A DNA stretch of 64,000 bases, taken from the NCBI GenBank assembly GCA_950097015.1, contig CATNEN010000038.1, positions 16,300,001 through 16,364,000 on the forward strand, in the 5' to 3' direction. The notes under the pieces are model-generated. The model was given only the letters and a program-made list of their open reading frames with translations, ran no database searches and was not told where the DNA came from. This stretch comes from Macrostomum hystrix (Eukaryota > Platyhelminthes > Macrostomidae). Below, one piece after another: positions 45,601 through 60,600 of the stretch. The first letter of the stretch is position 1. The number at the start of each line of letters is the position of its first letter. The translations under genes were made by a program, and so were the position numbers.

Positions 45601-48600
45601 AAATTCTATCACAAAAACTGTTCCGTTAACAAAAGAGGTCTAGGAGGATGGGGTGGGGTGGATGGCTACTCTGAGGCCTTTAAAAGAAAATAAGTAATTC
45701 CAACATTTTTATTTTTAGGCAGTTTTCTCTTGCGCTGTTGCTGTTGCAGCTTTTGAAAAGATTTGTTTTTTTAAAAAAGCTTTGACTATTGCCATCAAAT
45801 GGATTGCTGCTCAAATTTTCTTCCGAGACTGCGAAAGTGAGCTTCAAGTGTTCCATCTGATTTATACTATTAGAAATAATATATTTCTACTGTTAATTGT
45901 GTCAGAAGAGGTCGAGAAATAGAAACTCAGCCCATTGAAAAAACCCCGTTCGTGTCCTTGAGAAATTCCACATTTCGACGGGAAGGTCGTGTGTTCGATT
46001 CCTGGCTCCACACAAACAATTTGTGCCATTTGGCAAGTTACTAAACTCTGCACTGTTTCAGTTCACACAGCTGTTAAATGGGCATCAGCTGGGGTAATTA
46101 AAGGTGGGTGTGGCGTCCCACCTAGTCCATGGACTGAACAGCCGTACGCAGACTTCAGATGCGCCGTGCAATAGCCGCGGCTGTGCTGTCGGCTGCATAT
46201 CTGCAACCCAATTGGTGTAAGAGGGAGTAATCAATTCATTGTTTGGTTCAACCAGCTATCGTCCCTATCCCCAGTCCATGGGCTGAGCAGATTTTTTCAC
46301 TGATTATTGATCGACTGAACATATTCGATCTACATAACATTTAGATTGTACTATTTTGTTAAATAAATGAATTCAGCTTGGTGAAAATAATCCACTGGAA
46401 TTCTGGCCTCCCAGTCCACTTTGTTTTATCTGCATAGTTTCACGAATTCAATTTCACCAAGCTGAACAGCGCGCTGTATCCGCATCATGGTCATCTTAAG
46501 ATCTTTGTGGACCCCATGTGCCTTGAAATCAGATATAATTTAGAAGATTTGTTCCTGTGGACTTTTCCATATTTTATTCTTCAAGCTTTGCACAAGTGTA
46601 GCTTTCTTAAAAATATAGGCATTTTTAATCCACGAGTACTTCACTTGGCCAGTGAGAAAATTATATTACTTTATCGAAATCCTACATTACCGAAATCATG
46701 CATTACCGAAATCCTAGATTACCGAAATCCTACATTACCGAAGTCATACTTTACCAAAATCCAACATTACCAAAATCCTACATTACCGAAGTCATACTTT
46801 ACCGAAATCCTACATTACCGAAGTCATACTTTACCGAAATCCTACATTACCGAAATCATACTTTACCGAAAACCTACATTACTGAAATCCTACATTACCG
46901 AAATAATACTTTACCGAAATCATACTTTACCGAAATCCTACATTACTGAAATCATGCATTACCGAAATCTTACATTACTGAAATCTTCCTTTACCGAAAT
47001 CATACATTACCGAAATCCTACATTACCGAAATCCTATATTACCGAAATCATACATAACCGAAATCCTACATTACCGAAATCCTATATTACCGAAATAATA
47101 CTTTACCGAAATCATACATTACCAAAATCATACATTACCGGAGTCATACTTTACCGAAATCATACATTACCGAAATCCTAAATTACTGAAATCATACTTT
47201 ACCGAAATCCTACATTACTGTAATCCTACTTTACTGAAATCATACTTTACTAACATCCTACATTACCCAAGTTATACTTTACCGAAATCATACATTACGG
47301 AAATCGCATTTACCAAAACTCTAGTGTACTCAAATACCCGTTTTTTGAAATCCCATGCAGATTGGCGAAAAGCCAGGTCACCGAAATCTCAATTTACGTA
47401 AATCCCAATTATCTGAAATCTTATTTCTACGAAACACTAATTCGATGACATCCCAATTTCCTGAAATCTCTAATTCGTGTAAGTCTAGTCCCAACTGATC
47501 GAAGTGACCTAATTTTAATTTTGAAAACGAATTTGCTCTGAACATCCTGACCTGACCTTCTCTATATTACTATAGAGAACCGTTCATACTTGTTATACAT
47601 TATAAATGTAATGTTGATAAGTACGATTATCAGGCGTTCATCGGAACATATGGCTCTCGTTAACGTTCAGTTGGCCCCGATAAATAAAGTTTGTTTGGTG
47701 GAGAATTCGCATTAAGTTCAGTAAGAGTATATTATCCCTTCGCTGTTAGCATTTCTTCCTAACTATAGTTGATTGATGGCTCAGGATAGCAAATTCATCA
47801 ATTTTAACTGTTCGTGTTTATAAACGCTTATTGATATGGCGCGCATGATTGTTCTGGTAGAATGAGAGGGAAAATCGTTATAGATTATTATAATATTCTT
47901 ATTATTCGACTGACAAGTAGCCAACCAACAGAGACCCGAGGCCCAAAAAAATTTGGGTGCCGAGAAAGTTATAAAGCGGTAGACGCGAAAAATGGGTTTG
48001 GCCTTACCAATGAAAACACTGCGAATTGCACGTACATACATAATTGCATCGCTTCTGCTGCTGCTGCTGCTGCTGTTACTGTGGCCCGTTTAAAATAAAA
48101 TCTACCCACAGATTTGGCCACACTAGCTAGAAATCAAATTTGGTCAGTTTGGCAAATTGAACAATTTTTAAGAGCGTATTATGCTGCAACTGTTCGATTA
48201 AAAGCAAAGACTCTAAGCAAAAGCTAAAAAACAATGATCTACCTTAAGAAGCGTCTTGGTGTTAAAGACAGACGCGATTTTGCACCAACAGCCAGGCCAG
48301 ATGTTCAACTGCATGTGTTTAGCGATCGATTTCGTTCGGAAACTGAACCAATCAATCTAGCTAATTTAGCTAATAGCAGCAGAACCGCTAAGAGACCAGT
48401 TAGCGTCTATTGTTCGGCTAGTTGCGGTGACAAAAACATTGAGCAGCCTAGACCCGTCAGGCCAGTTTCTTGTATCCTACTGCCGTCTCCAACGCTGTCT
48501 CATTATGATAACGTGAACATTGCTGCCGCTGCCGCTGCCGCTTCTGCTATTTACGATAATCCGTCAGCGATTGGACAGGCAACAAACAAGTGGTGAGCTC

Positions 48601-51600
48601 ACATTAACTAAATAAGCAATTATTGGTCAACTCCTAATGTGGAAGAAGCATGACCATAGACTATTCCTTGGCTAAATCATAAAACCATTGCACTCATATT
48701 ATGACACTAGCTATGGTCAGTTGTAAGTGCTAACTGGTGTTAATAAGCCTATTGTGAACTTGTAAGCACTTTGTTTAAAGCTTTGGACTTCTGACCGGGG
48801 GTTCGTGAGTTCAAATCTCACCACGAGAGAAACAATTTATGTGCTTCAGCAAGACACTTAATTCTTCATTGCTTCAGTTAAGCCAGCTGTAACGTGATTA
48901 CGAGCGTCACCTTTACAAAGCCTCTTTCTCCTCTGGATGTACTTCTGACCGGAAGGTAGTGAGTTCGAATCTCACCACAATGAGAAACAATTTGTCCTTG
49001 AACAAGACACTTGATGTTTCATTGCTTCAGCTAATCCAGCTGTAACATCACCTGCACACAGCCTATGTGGCACAGACTTTTAATCCAAAATACTGGAGAA
49101 ATTTCTAGATCTCCAATCAACGCATTGACAGAAGTGAGAAGCAGCACCTTTCTGGGGACTTTGTCAATGTTCAATAGTTTTCACCTGACCTGATAAAAAA
49201 CTGATGTACAGTTCCATTAAAAAATTGTTTAAGTAGAGACTGCACATTTTAAACTATTAAAACTAGAAAACTGTCAAATGTCTGACAGTGCGATGAAGCA
49301 TGGCTCTTTGTGATGAAATGTCCAAATCTGGTATTTGCACCCACTCTGTCGTTAATGGCATGACAGGTTACAATTCTGGAATTGTTCAGCATAGGTATAT
49401 AGAATGCAACTAGATGTGAAGTTAGCTTTTCGTAAATTGCGCATTGTTCGTTGTCAAGCTTAAGCAGCAATCTACAAATTGGGCGCTGGTGTATCAGATA
49501 CTTTTTCTCGGCTGGTTGTGTTTGTAGTATTTGCACACTATTTTCGCTCGAGCTACTAATATTGACCAGAGGTATTACTACTTCTATAAATCTAGATAAG
49601 ACTCAATAAATTCCTGCTTTATATGATTTATTATCTATTTTACACAGTCGCTGTACACACACTAAGAGTGTATGGGCCTAATATCTTGCAGCACTGTACC
49701 ATGCACATGAAATCTTTAGATAAATCGTTTACTTATTTTGTTATTTTTATGTAGCACTGACGGCCGTGTACACTTGTTTTTAACTCTTACCAAGCAAAGC
49801 CAATAGTATTTAGACAGCAGAAGTTTCTAGTGTATGAAAACGATCTAGCTTTGTCGTGAAATATTTTGCATGAATTCCTGTTTTCTGCTGGCATCACACA
49901 AACTAATACACGATATTTTACACCAATTGGCGTGATTCTGTTTAATGCGGACAGGAAAACACCCGACAGACCAAATCAAGAAAGCTGTTTTAGTTATACA
50001 GCATAGTAAAATAGTTGAATAGAAATGGCTTGATTTCTAATTGCTAGGTCTTGCCGCATGAGTGTACCTACAGTGAGTCACCGACCTTCTAGCTACGCCC
50101 GTCTCCATTAAATCTCTCACCAAGGTGCGGCCTCTTTTTGGCAATCTGGAGGTAAATTAAAAACAGTTACAGAAGAAAAATACTTTAACTCAACCGCCAA
50201 CCAAAATTCGAGGACGTTTAATTTGTATTGTCGGCTCTAACGATTAGAGCATATAGTCGGCAACTTGCAGTTTGTTGTCTAAAGGAAATAGTTACTTATC
50301 TTCTAGAAGCGGAAGCATATATAAATACTACACTGCAGTACAGTCTTTGCCAATGAACGATCTACTATCAATGCTGGCCAAGTTTGGCCGACTAGCTGAA
50401 GAAAATCGTCAGCGCAAGTGTCAATCTCAGTCTGTATTCTATTTCTCCGTTGTGTAAGTAGCATCTTCTAATAAGCCTACTAGTGTATAGAGATTGAGAT
50501 GAAAGCGAAAACCAACATTAAATTAGTTGTACGACGCGTTTCGCACTCCTAGGTGCATCTTCAGGTTTATTTTTTTTTAAACGAAATGAAACAGGTTTTG
50601 CGAATAAATATGTGTAATTGGTTGACAAGAAAAGTAGAAAAATTATTAAACAAATCGATAGTGCGAAGCTTAATAAAGACGTTACTGTGAAACTTTCTCA
50701 TTGACGCAATCGACTAGTTAAAGTTCAATTTCCTCATTTTCTTAGGTTAATTAGAAAGTGCCTTTAGGAAATAATCGACTGAATCTCCTTACTTCTTGCC
50801 CAGTTGAAAAAAAGATTGTCTAAATTTTCACCCCTCATTAGTGAAGAAATCTGTTTGATGATCTTCCACATATCCGGATTTTCATACCTATCTGATATTT
50901 CCTGTTCGATCATATTTATATTTTCAATTGGAGCTTTAATATCCGGGTCCGACTTGAAAAATGAAAGATTTAGTATATATGTGAATGTAGATTTTCAACT
51001 ATATGCTGTCTGTCTCATCGATTCTAGGGGCAACAGTCTGCGCTCGGCATTGTCCCACGAATCTCTTTTGTTGATGGCATCGTCAGCGACTGGAGGTAGC
51101 TCAGCGGCACCGTTGCAAATGAATCCGGGCACCGAGGTGCGGCCCGTGCACCAGTCGCTGATGCCCGGCTTGCCGGCAGCCTCGGCCGCCTTCGCATTGA
51201 CGCCAGCCGATCGATCCGGAGTGAATCGATGCTTTGCCGCGCAGTCTGCTGACGAGGCTAGGAAATGGCAGTACGGGTGAGTCGGCTAGATGCGGCTGCT
51301 GTTGATGTTGGGCCATCACGGGTTTGGCATGTCGGGTGTGCAACAGGTAAGCAGGTAGGGCAACTGGTATGGCATGTACGAGCTAGCTTAAGAGGTAAGG
51401 CTGGTAGGTAGGGGAGGCTAATAGGTTAGTTAGCAGGTGAGGCTGGTAGGTTAACCGGTAAGGCTGGTAGGTTAACCGGTAAAGCTGGGAGGTTTACTGG
51501 TAAGGCTGGTAGGTTAACCGGTAAGGCTGTTAGGTTTACTGGTAAAGCTGGTAGGCTTACTGGTAAAGCTGGTAGGCTTACTGGTAAAGCTGGTAGGCTT

Positions 51601-54600
51601 ACTGGTAAAGCTGGTAAGTTAACCGGTAAGGCTAGTAGGTTAACAGGTAAGGCTGGTAGGTTTACTGGTGAGGCTAGTTGGTTAGCAGGTGAGGATGGTA
51701 GGTTAACCGGTAAGGCTGGTAGGTTAACCGGTAAAGCTGGTAGGCTTACTGGTAAAGCTGGTAGGCTTACTGGTAAAGCTGGTAAGTTAACCGGTAAGGC
51801 TGGTAGGTTAACAGGTAAGGCTGTTAGGTTAACTTGTGAGGCTAGTTGGTTAGCAGGTGAGGCTGGTAGGTTAACCGGTATGGCTGGGAGGTTTACTGGT
51901 AAAGCTGGTAGGCTTACTGGTAAGGCTGGTAGGTTAACCGGTAAGGCTGGTATAGGTTAACCGGTAAAGCTGGTAGGCTTACTGGTAAAGCTGGTAGGCT
52001 TACTGGTAAAGCTGGTAATTTAACCGGTAAGGCTGGTAGGTTAACAGGTAAGGCTGTTAGGTTAACTGGTGAGGCTAGTTGGTTAGCAGGTGAGGCTGGT
52101 AGGTTAACCGGTAAGGCTGGTAGGTTAACCGGTAAGGCTGGGAGGTTTACTGGTAAGGCTGGTAGGTTAACCGGTAAGGCTGGTAGGTTAACCGGTAAGG
52201 CTGGGAGGTTTACTGGTAAGGCTGGTAGGTTAACCGGTATGGCTGGGAGGTTTACTGGTAAAGCTGGTAGGCTTACTGGTAAAGCTGGTAAGTTAACAGG
52301 TAAGGCTGGTAGGTTAACTGGTGAGGCTAGTTGGTTAGCAGGTGAGGCTAGTAGGTTAATAGGTGAGGCTAGTAGGTTAACAGGTGAGGCTAGTAGGTTA
52401 ACTGGTCAGGCTGTTAGGTTACCCGTTAAGACCGTAGTCGGCATCTCTAAGCTAAGCAATTTTTAATTTAATTATTGTTAACAATAGCATAGTTATTCTA
52501 GACATTTCTCTCAATACCCTTTAGCAGTTTATAGTTAGTACTTCCTAGTTCTTAGTTCTTAGTTCTTAGTCGCTGCTACGACTCTTGAAATGCTATTCGC
52601 ATATTTAATAAGTGGGCCTGTGTTTTTCCATTTTGTTTTTCGTGTTTCCTTCTTCTTCTAGTTCGCACTTCTGTCGTTCTGTAGCGGAATTTTCTTAAAT
52701 TCTCTTTGGGCGTATGTCTCCAAGGGAGAAAAACGGAAAGCAGAACTGTCTCTCTTTTTTAGATCTCTGTGTGCGTTAGTGTCAGTTTACTGTTGTTTTT
52801 TAAGACTTTTCGACTGCCTTAACTGTTTTTTTAACATTTCTATAGCAACTTTAACGCATGTGAACAGCAAAGTTTTAAGAAACATACTGCCAGCATTTTT
52901 ACGGAAGTTAATTGTGTTTGAACTAATAAGTAAATGAAGGCGGAAATTTACTGAAAAGTTTCCGAAAATTCTGTCAAAAAGGTAACAAATCATTACTTGA
53001 GATAAACTCGGCAATGAAAATAGACGAAATGAGATTAGATTGATAAACTGCAAGGAGAGAGATTAGACGGGATGAGATTAGATGGATAAACTGCAAGGAA
53101 AGAGAATAGACGGGATGAGATTAGATTGATAAACTGTGAGGAGAGAGAATAGACGGGATGAGATTAGATTGATAAACTGTGAGGAGAGAGAATAGATATG
53201 ATGAGATTAGATAGATAAACTGTGAGGAAAGAGAATAGATGGGATGAGATTAGATTGATAAACTGTGAGGAGAGAGAATAGACGGGATGAGATTAGATTG
53301 ATAAACTGTGAGGAGAGAGAATAGACGGGATGAGATTAGATTGATAAACTGTGAGGAGAGAGAATAGATATGATGAGATTAGATAGATAAACTGTGAGGA
53401 AAGAGAATAGATGGGATGAGATTAGATTGATAAACTGTGAGAAGAGAGAATAGACACGATGAGATTAGATTGATAAACAGTTTGTGAAGAGAGATGTGAG
53501 ACAAAAATATGAATTTCAATCCCTAGATTTCAATTTCAATCCCTAGATTTCAATTTCAATCAATAGGTATAAAGTTACCCCCAGCTGTCTCTCTCAGTCG
53601 TATAAATAGACTTTCCAAACACCGGAAATTATTTCGGTGTAGCAGTATCGCCCAATATGCGACATAGCTACTCATTAGTAGTATGTAAGATTTTTTTAGT
53701 TAGGCATGATTATTTTCCCCATGACGTCATCATTACGTCCTTAGCCTGTACTCAACTTCTCCCCTTATTCTCCCCTCTCTCCCCTTCTCTCTGATCTGTA
53801 CTTCTCACCTCAATTTCCCCTTCTCTCTGATCTGTACTTCTCACCTCAATCTCCCCTTCTCTCTGCTCTGTACTTCTCACCTCAATCTCCCCTTCTCTCT
53901 GCTCTGTACTTCTCACCTCAATCTCCCCTTCTCTCTGCTCTGTACTTCTCACCTCATATCCCCCGTTATCTCTGATCTGTACTTCTCACCTCATATCTCC
54001 CCTTCTCTCTGCTCTGTACTTCTCACCTCATATCCCCCGATATCTCTGATCTGTACTTCTCACCTCATATCTCCCGTTATCTCTGATCTGTACTTCTCAC
54101 CGCATCCCTCTGATCTGTTCTTTGAATCTTTCCATTTTTTCTTGGGCAGTTTTTTTTAGTATTTTCTTGTTTTTTTGATACGGGATCTCTACATAAGTTT
54201 TTCTAGCTTTCGCCTCTCTTCCCGTCTCTGCTTTCCTGTTTTTTGTTGTCACCGTGTCTGTCTTTCTCACCCGATCGGCTTACATAATATATCCTGCTAT
54301 TACTTGAATTTGGCAGAAATTGCGTGTGACAGCAGCAGCAGCAGCATAGTCTAGAGTGAAGCTTCTTTAGGATCTGCATTTTTTTCCTCGAACAATTTTT
54401 TCGGTCACAGAATGACTAGCTACCTACCCAGTGACTGGAAGACTGTAGGGCCCAGCCATGGTTTAAAGCCTTGCTAATTAGATTTATTTAGCTATCGCGC
54501 AGGGAACTGTAGGACGTGGCTATTGACTAAGAACCGGCCGGGGTCGCTTCCTATGTGTTTTTGTACCCCTAAATTTCTCTCTCTTTCTCTCTCTTTCTCT

Positions 54601-57600
54601 CTCTTTCTCTCTCGCCCCTATTGACTCTATAATCCTTATTACCTTTGTGCGCCCTAATCCCTTTCGAATAATAATGACTTTCAATTTCTTAAATGTTATC
54701 TTGCAGAAACTTTCAGAAGATTTCGTAAACTTCAAAACTATATTAATTTGTGTTTTTTTATTTAAATCCTAGAAAAGAGTTTTAAGAGTACGGATACAGA
54801 AAATTTTCTGCTAGATTATTTATCTATTAAAATAGTAGACAGGTAGACTAGTCTAGGTAGGCATTTAATAGTCTGGTAGATTGACCGCAGTCTTACAGTC
54901 TTACAGTCTTACAGGGTAGTAATTTCTCTGAAAATATTCTGACCAATCTCTGTGGCAGCTGTTTCTGTATTTCAGGTAGTTTCTAATTTGATTTGGAGTT
55001 CGAGAGATTGCATCCTCCCAGACAGTTTATTTATCTTAGCTAGGCACCTGTTGGGGCTTAGCTATTAGTAATACACACACACACACTTATGACTACGAAT
55101 ATACAGATGGTTGGCTCATGGCAAATACGAAAATAGTCTGCCCTGGCCTGGTACGCTGACCAAAAACAGATATGGACGGCCCCTGGTCACCTAGTTTTAC
55201 TCGCTGGTGTTTCGGCTTATCTAGATTATTGACCTTGGATATTAGTATATGCAGCTGCTGCATTGGCCTGTCGCATGCAGTAGAAAACAAATTGCAAAGG
55301 TTTTTTTGCCTGATAATATTGTCTCTCTTGAAGTTATGATCAAGTTCAATCATCGAGTTAGTCTATCTGCATTTAAATAGTTTTAATTTAAGTTAGAGTT
55401 TCAAGGAAATCTTCGTTTACTTTATATCTGTGCCGTTGAATCTAATAATTGACCGATATGTATTGAAATAGTTGTTAAAATTTCCAGGAGAATTTAGATT
55501 TCAAAACAAAAACAAACAGGATTAAAAACCTGAGTATTAAATATTTTGCCGATGTTTATAAATGGTTGTAATTTAGTTTCAAACTTTCAGGCAAACTTTT
55601 TCTACTTCATATCTAAAGTAACACGAAATTTATTAATTTGCCGATATGTATAGAAATATTTGTTTAAATTTCCTGTAAATTTCGGAATTTAGGTCAAACT
55701 GACTTAAGCTAAAAAAAATTTCCCGATGTGTTTAGAAATAGTTGTAATTAAATAAAAAACAACGAGGAAATAAGTATTTGGCTCTTTTGTATTAAACATG
55801 TCTAAAACACTGGATTTTATTTACCAGTCGATATGTATAGAAACTTATGTGATTGTGTAAATTAAATTTATTCGAAATGATAAATAATCTGTTTTAGGGA
55901 TGCCATCTAGAGCTGATGCTTGACTGGCGCCATTAGCAATAGATAGATAAAATGATAGAGGCCCTATTGACTTTACTGTACTGATCTTGTGGCTTCTTCG
56001 GTGGGCCATAGAGACAGCGCGGCTTCTCTCCCTCCGCCTTTCCCTCCCTATTCCCTGTGTTCAATTCCAAACAGAGCCGTACCAATAGTGCCAGTTCTTC
56101 CTACATTACACCCCAGCCCCAGAGATACAGATATATAGTCAGCCTGATTAGTGCGTACAATCTGACTGCTAGATATCTGTACCCTTATTCCCTTGGGATA
56201 TAATCCCATTCAGCGTTATCCCCCTGGCTACTATACTTTCTATACTCTCTCTAGAGAGAGAGCGCGCACTGCGGAAATCGAATTTCTATCGTCGGACTCA
56301 GCCTAAACTGATAGTTCTGTTGAGCGCTGTTTTTTGTTGTTATCTCAGCCTTCCATGCCATCTGAGCATACTAGTTAGCGAGACTGAGACTGAGCAGTCG
56401 GTTTTAAAAAGCACACGAAGCTTTATTTTTCTAATATGATTCCAATCTCAATCAGTTTTGTGTCTAGGGAATTGCTTAGCAGCATTTGGACTGGCCCGCT
56501 GATGTAAGAATTATATATATGCCTACTCATATTTTATTATTGTTTATAATCTCAAAACTTTAACAAATATTATTTTACTTTCTTCTTCTTTAACAGCTTG
56601 AAGAAGGTCAACAGGCCGGATTTGGAGAATGCCAGGCACAAAGAGAACTCACTGAAATTGTGGATCTTTGAGGCTAAACGACTGCCGTCAAAGAAGAGGT
56701 AAATCGATTGCTTAATAAGTTAAATGTACATGTCGCTTTTAAATTCAATCTTGGAAACAATTGCAGATATTTTTGCGAAATATGCCTCAATCATATTCTG
56801 TACGCGAGAACCACAAGCAAAGAGAAAACAAACGACTGCGACCCGTTCTGGGGCGAGCCCTTCGAATTCAGGTGTGTTAATATTGCTGCGCTAATCCTTA
56901 TTACACTTTGCTAATCCCAGTCTCTACTCTGCTAATCCCTGTCCATACTTTACTAATCCCAGTCTCTACTTTGCTAATCCCAGTCTCTACTCTGCTAGTC
57001 CTAGTCTCTACTTTGCTAATCCTAGTCTCTACTTTGCTAATCCTAGTCTCTACTTTGCTAATCCTAGTCTCTACTTTGCTAATCCCAGTCTCTACTTTGC
57101 TAATCCCAGTTTCTACTTTGCTAATCCCAGTCTCTACTTTACTAATCCCAGTCTTACTTTACTAATACTGATTCCTACTCTGCTAATCCCAATCTCTACT
57201 TTACTAATCCCAGTCTCTATTTTGCTAATCCCTGTCCATACTTTACTAATCCCAATATCTACTTTACTAATCCCAGTCTCTACTTTGCTAATCCCAATCT
57301 CTACTTTACTAATCCCAGTCTCTATTTTGCTAATCCCTGTCCATACTTTACTAATCCCAGTCTCTACTTTGCTAATCCCAGTCTCTACTTTGCTAATCCC
57401 AATCTCTATTTTGCTAATCCCAGTCTCTACTTTTTAGTCTCTACTTTATTCTACTTTATAATTGTTAAAAACGTAGTTCCCACGATCTTTGACGCGAATG
57501 TTTTTTGTAAGCAAACAATATTTTCTAGCTATTTTCTCATGCACTGTTTTGTTGTAACAAAAAACATTATCAGCCAACCGTGGCAATGCTCTTATGGTAA

Positions 57601-60600
57601 TGTAGAGATAAGACATTCCGCCTGAGGGAGAAATCGTGTGCGGATTATAAAATCAGGAATTGCAAAATCCCTTTTGTTAAGTTTGGCAGGAGATCAGCGC
57701 AAATGTCACATAGCTTAGAGCCTTTTCTAGCCCACAGTAACTGAGCGAAAGCTGGGGTCCCTAAAAGACTATTTTTCACTGAAACACTTTCTGTCCTTCT
57801 GCAACAGCGTCTGCGCTTGCGACCAGATTTTAGCCAGAGAAAAAATACCCGCAAACTATGCCCTCTACTGCCTTCCTTGTTTTGTCTGTCCTGTGACTGA
57901 CGCACTTACTAAGATACTATATTTTAATGGCCAGCTTTTGCATAGCAAAGTTATTCGTAAAAATTACGGATATAATAGTCTATTAGCTCCACATGGTTAC
58001 TAATATAGTCTACTAATGTTCTATATTGTCTGGAATGCATTATATATTTTATATAGTTTTTGTGTAACCATTTAACAAGTATTACTTTGCTATTAGATTA
58101 TGACTATAGTATGGTATAATATGAATACGATTAGTCAGATTATATAATCGATTAGTCATGTTAAAGAATCTTTTGGTCAGATTAGATAATCGATTAGTCT
58201 GATTAAATTAACGATTAGTGAGATTGTATAATCGATTAGGTCAGATTAGATAACCGATTAGGTCAGATTAGAAAATCGATTAGTCTGATTAGACAATCAA
58301 TTAGTCAGATTAGATAATCGATTAGTCATGTTAAAGAATCTTTTGGTCAGATTAGATAATCGATTAGTCTGATTAAATTAACGATTAGTGAGATTGTATA
58401 ATCGATTAGTCAGATTAGATAATCGATTAGGTCAGATTAGATAACCGATTAGGTCAGATTAGACAATCAATTAGTCAGATTAGATAATCGATTGGTCTGA
58501 TTAGATTAACGATTAGGTCAGATTGGATAATCGATTAGGTCAGATTAGATAATCGATTAGGTCAGATTAGATAATCGATTAGGTCAGATTAGATAATCGA
58601 TTAGGTCAGATTAGATAATATATTAATCACGTTAGATAACCGATTAGGTCAGATTAGATAACCGATTAGTCAGATTAGATAATCGATTAGTCAGGTTAGA
58701 TAACCGATTAGGTCAGATTAGATAATCGATTAGGTCAGATTAGATAATATATTAGTCAGATATAATCTCTAACTAGTCTGATTAAATATCAGATTTCTGC
58801 AGTATTTAAGCTTTCATTATTTCACAAGCAACTTGACATTTGACTCGCGGCTTCAACCTCGCACCTGCAGCAATCTGCAAGACATCAGCCTGGTTACCGT
58901 AAAGGTATTCCGCGAGGCCAACCGCAAGAAGAAGAAAGATCACAACCAATTAGTGGGCGAAGTACACCTGCCGGTGCACGAGATTCTCTCCCAGACTGAG
59001 CAGTGGTACAGCCTGCAGCCGACCAGCAGGTCCGGCAATGCGTCGCCATCGCTGCGAGTGAAATCCCGCTACCTGAGCGTCGACGTCCTGCCATTGTCCT
59101 GGTACGCCGGGCTGCGACAATTTCTCCTGGCTGACTATTGCCAGATTGTGCGCCTATTAGAGCCAAATCTGCCTGTGAGGACCAAGGAGGATTTCGCTTG
59201 CGGCCTGGTCGCCCTGGCCCACTCCGGCGGCCTGTCCGAGACTCTGGTGGCTGATCTTCTTCTGCAAGAATTCGAACACTGCGGCAGCAGCGAGGCATCA
59301 GCTGTTGTCGCCTTCCGTGGCAACTCCATAGCAACCAAAAGTGTGGAATATTATTTAAAACTAGTCGGATCGGATTATCTTCGTTCGGTCCTAGCCGAGC
59401 CTATTTCTATATTGTTGCGCAGCGACGAATGCTGCGAAGTAGATCCCGTTCGAGTGTCAGGCCCAGCCGAATTGGACTCAAACCAACGCTCGCTGCGCCT
59501 ATTCGCTGAGCTGTTCTGGACTCGGGTGTACACATCGTCAGAGCGTTTGCCACCTGAATTCAGCCGCCTGTTTGCCGGCATCCGCAGGCGCAGCGGACAG
59601 CGACTCTGCGATCAACTGGTCGGGGCCAGCATCTTTCTGCGCTTCATCTGTCCGGCCATTCTGGGACCCTCGCTGTTCGGACTGTGCCAGGAGCTGCCGG
59701 GACCGAGGGCAGCGAGATCGCTCACGCTCATTGCTAAGACGGTGCAGAACCTGGCTAACGGTGAGCGTTTGCCGGCGGAACTGAAAGATTCTCAATGGGG
59801 GTCAGTTGACCTCGGTGTGTCGTTGAACTGAAAGATTCTCAATGGGGGTCAGTTGACCTCGGTGTGTCGTTGAACTGAAAGATTCTCAATGGGGGTCAGT
59901 TGACCTCGGTGTGTCGTTGAACTGAAAGATTCTCAATGGGGGTCAGTTGACCTCGGTGTGTCGTTGAACTGAAAGATTCTCAATGGGGGTCAGTTGACCT
60001 CGGTGTGTCGTTGAACTGAAAGATTCTCAATGGGGGTCAGTTGACCTCGGTGTGTCGTTGAACTGAAAGATTCTCAATGGGGGTCAGTTGACCTCGGTGT
60101 GTCGTTGAACTGAAAGATTCTCAATGGGGGTCAGTTGACCTCGGTGTGTCGTTGAACTGAAAGATTCTCAATGGGGGTCAGTTGACCTCGGTGTGTCGTT
60201 GAACTGAAAGATTCTCAATGGGGGTCAGGGGTCACCAAAATTAGTTTAAGGGGGTCAGGTGACCTCGTTGTGCCGTTAAACTAGAAGATTCTAATGGGGG
60301 TCAGGGGTCACCATAAGTTGTTTAGGGGGTCAGTTGACCTCAGTGTGTCATTGAACTGAAAGATTCTCATATGGTTCAGTAGATCATGGAAGTTATTGTA
60401 GGTCAATGGGTCAGTGGACTTGGCATTGCCTTAAAGTAGTGGGGCTATGGTAGTCCATTGACCATAGCATTCTTAAGGTTTAAATGCTAAATGATAACTC
60501 GTATTTACTAACAAGCATTTCACACCTTTTTTCCTGACATTTCTACTTAAAGTAGTCAAAATCGCGAAATAAGCATTTCTTCTTTTTACCAAACAATTCA

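Noticed and set aside
49249..49536. 95-codon minus-strand frame
   Set aside because: No family recognised and it lies in an intron between SINE copies; could be an old mobile-element remnant but I cannot support it.
50804..51027. Upstream part of the 158-codon frame before the RasGAP exon at 51028
   Set aside because: A good acceptor (TTCTAG) and homology both begin at 51028; the upstream part lacks SynGAP similarity.
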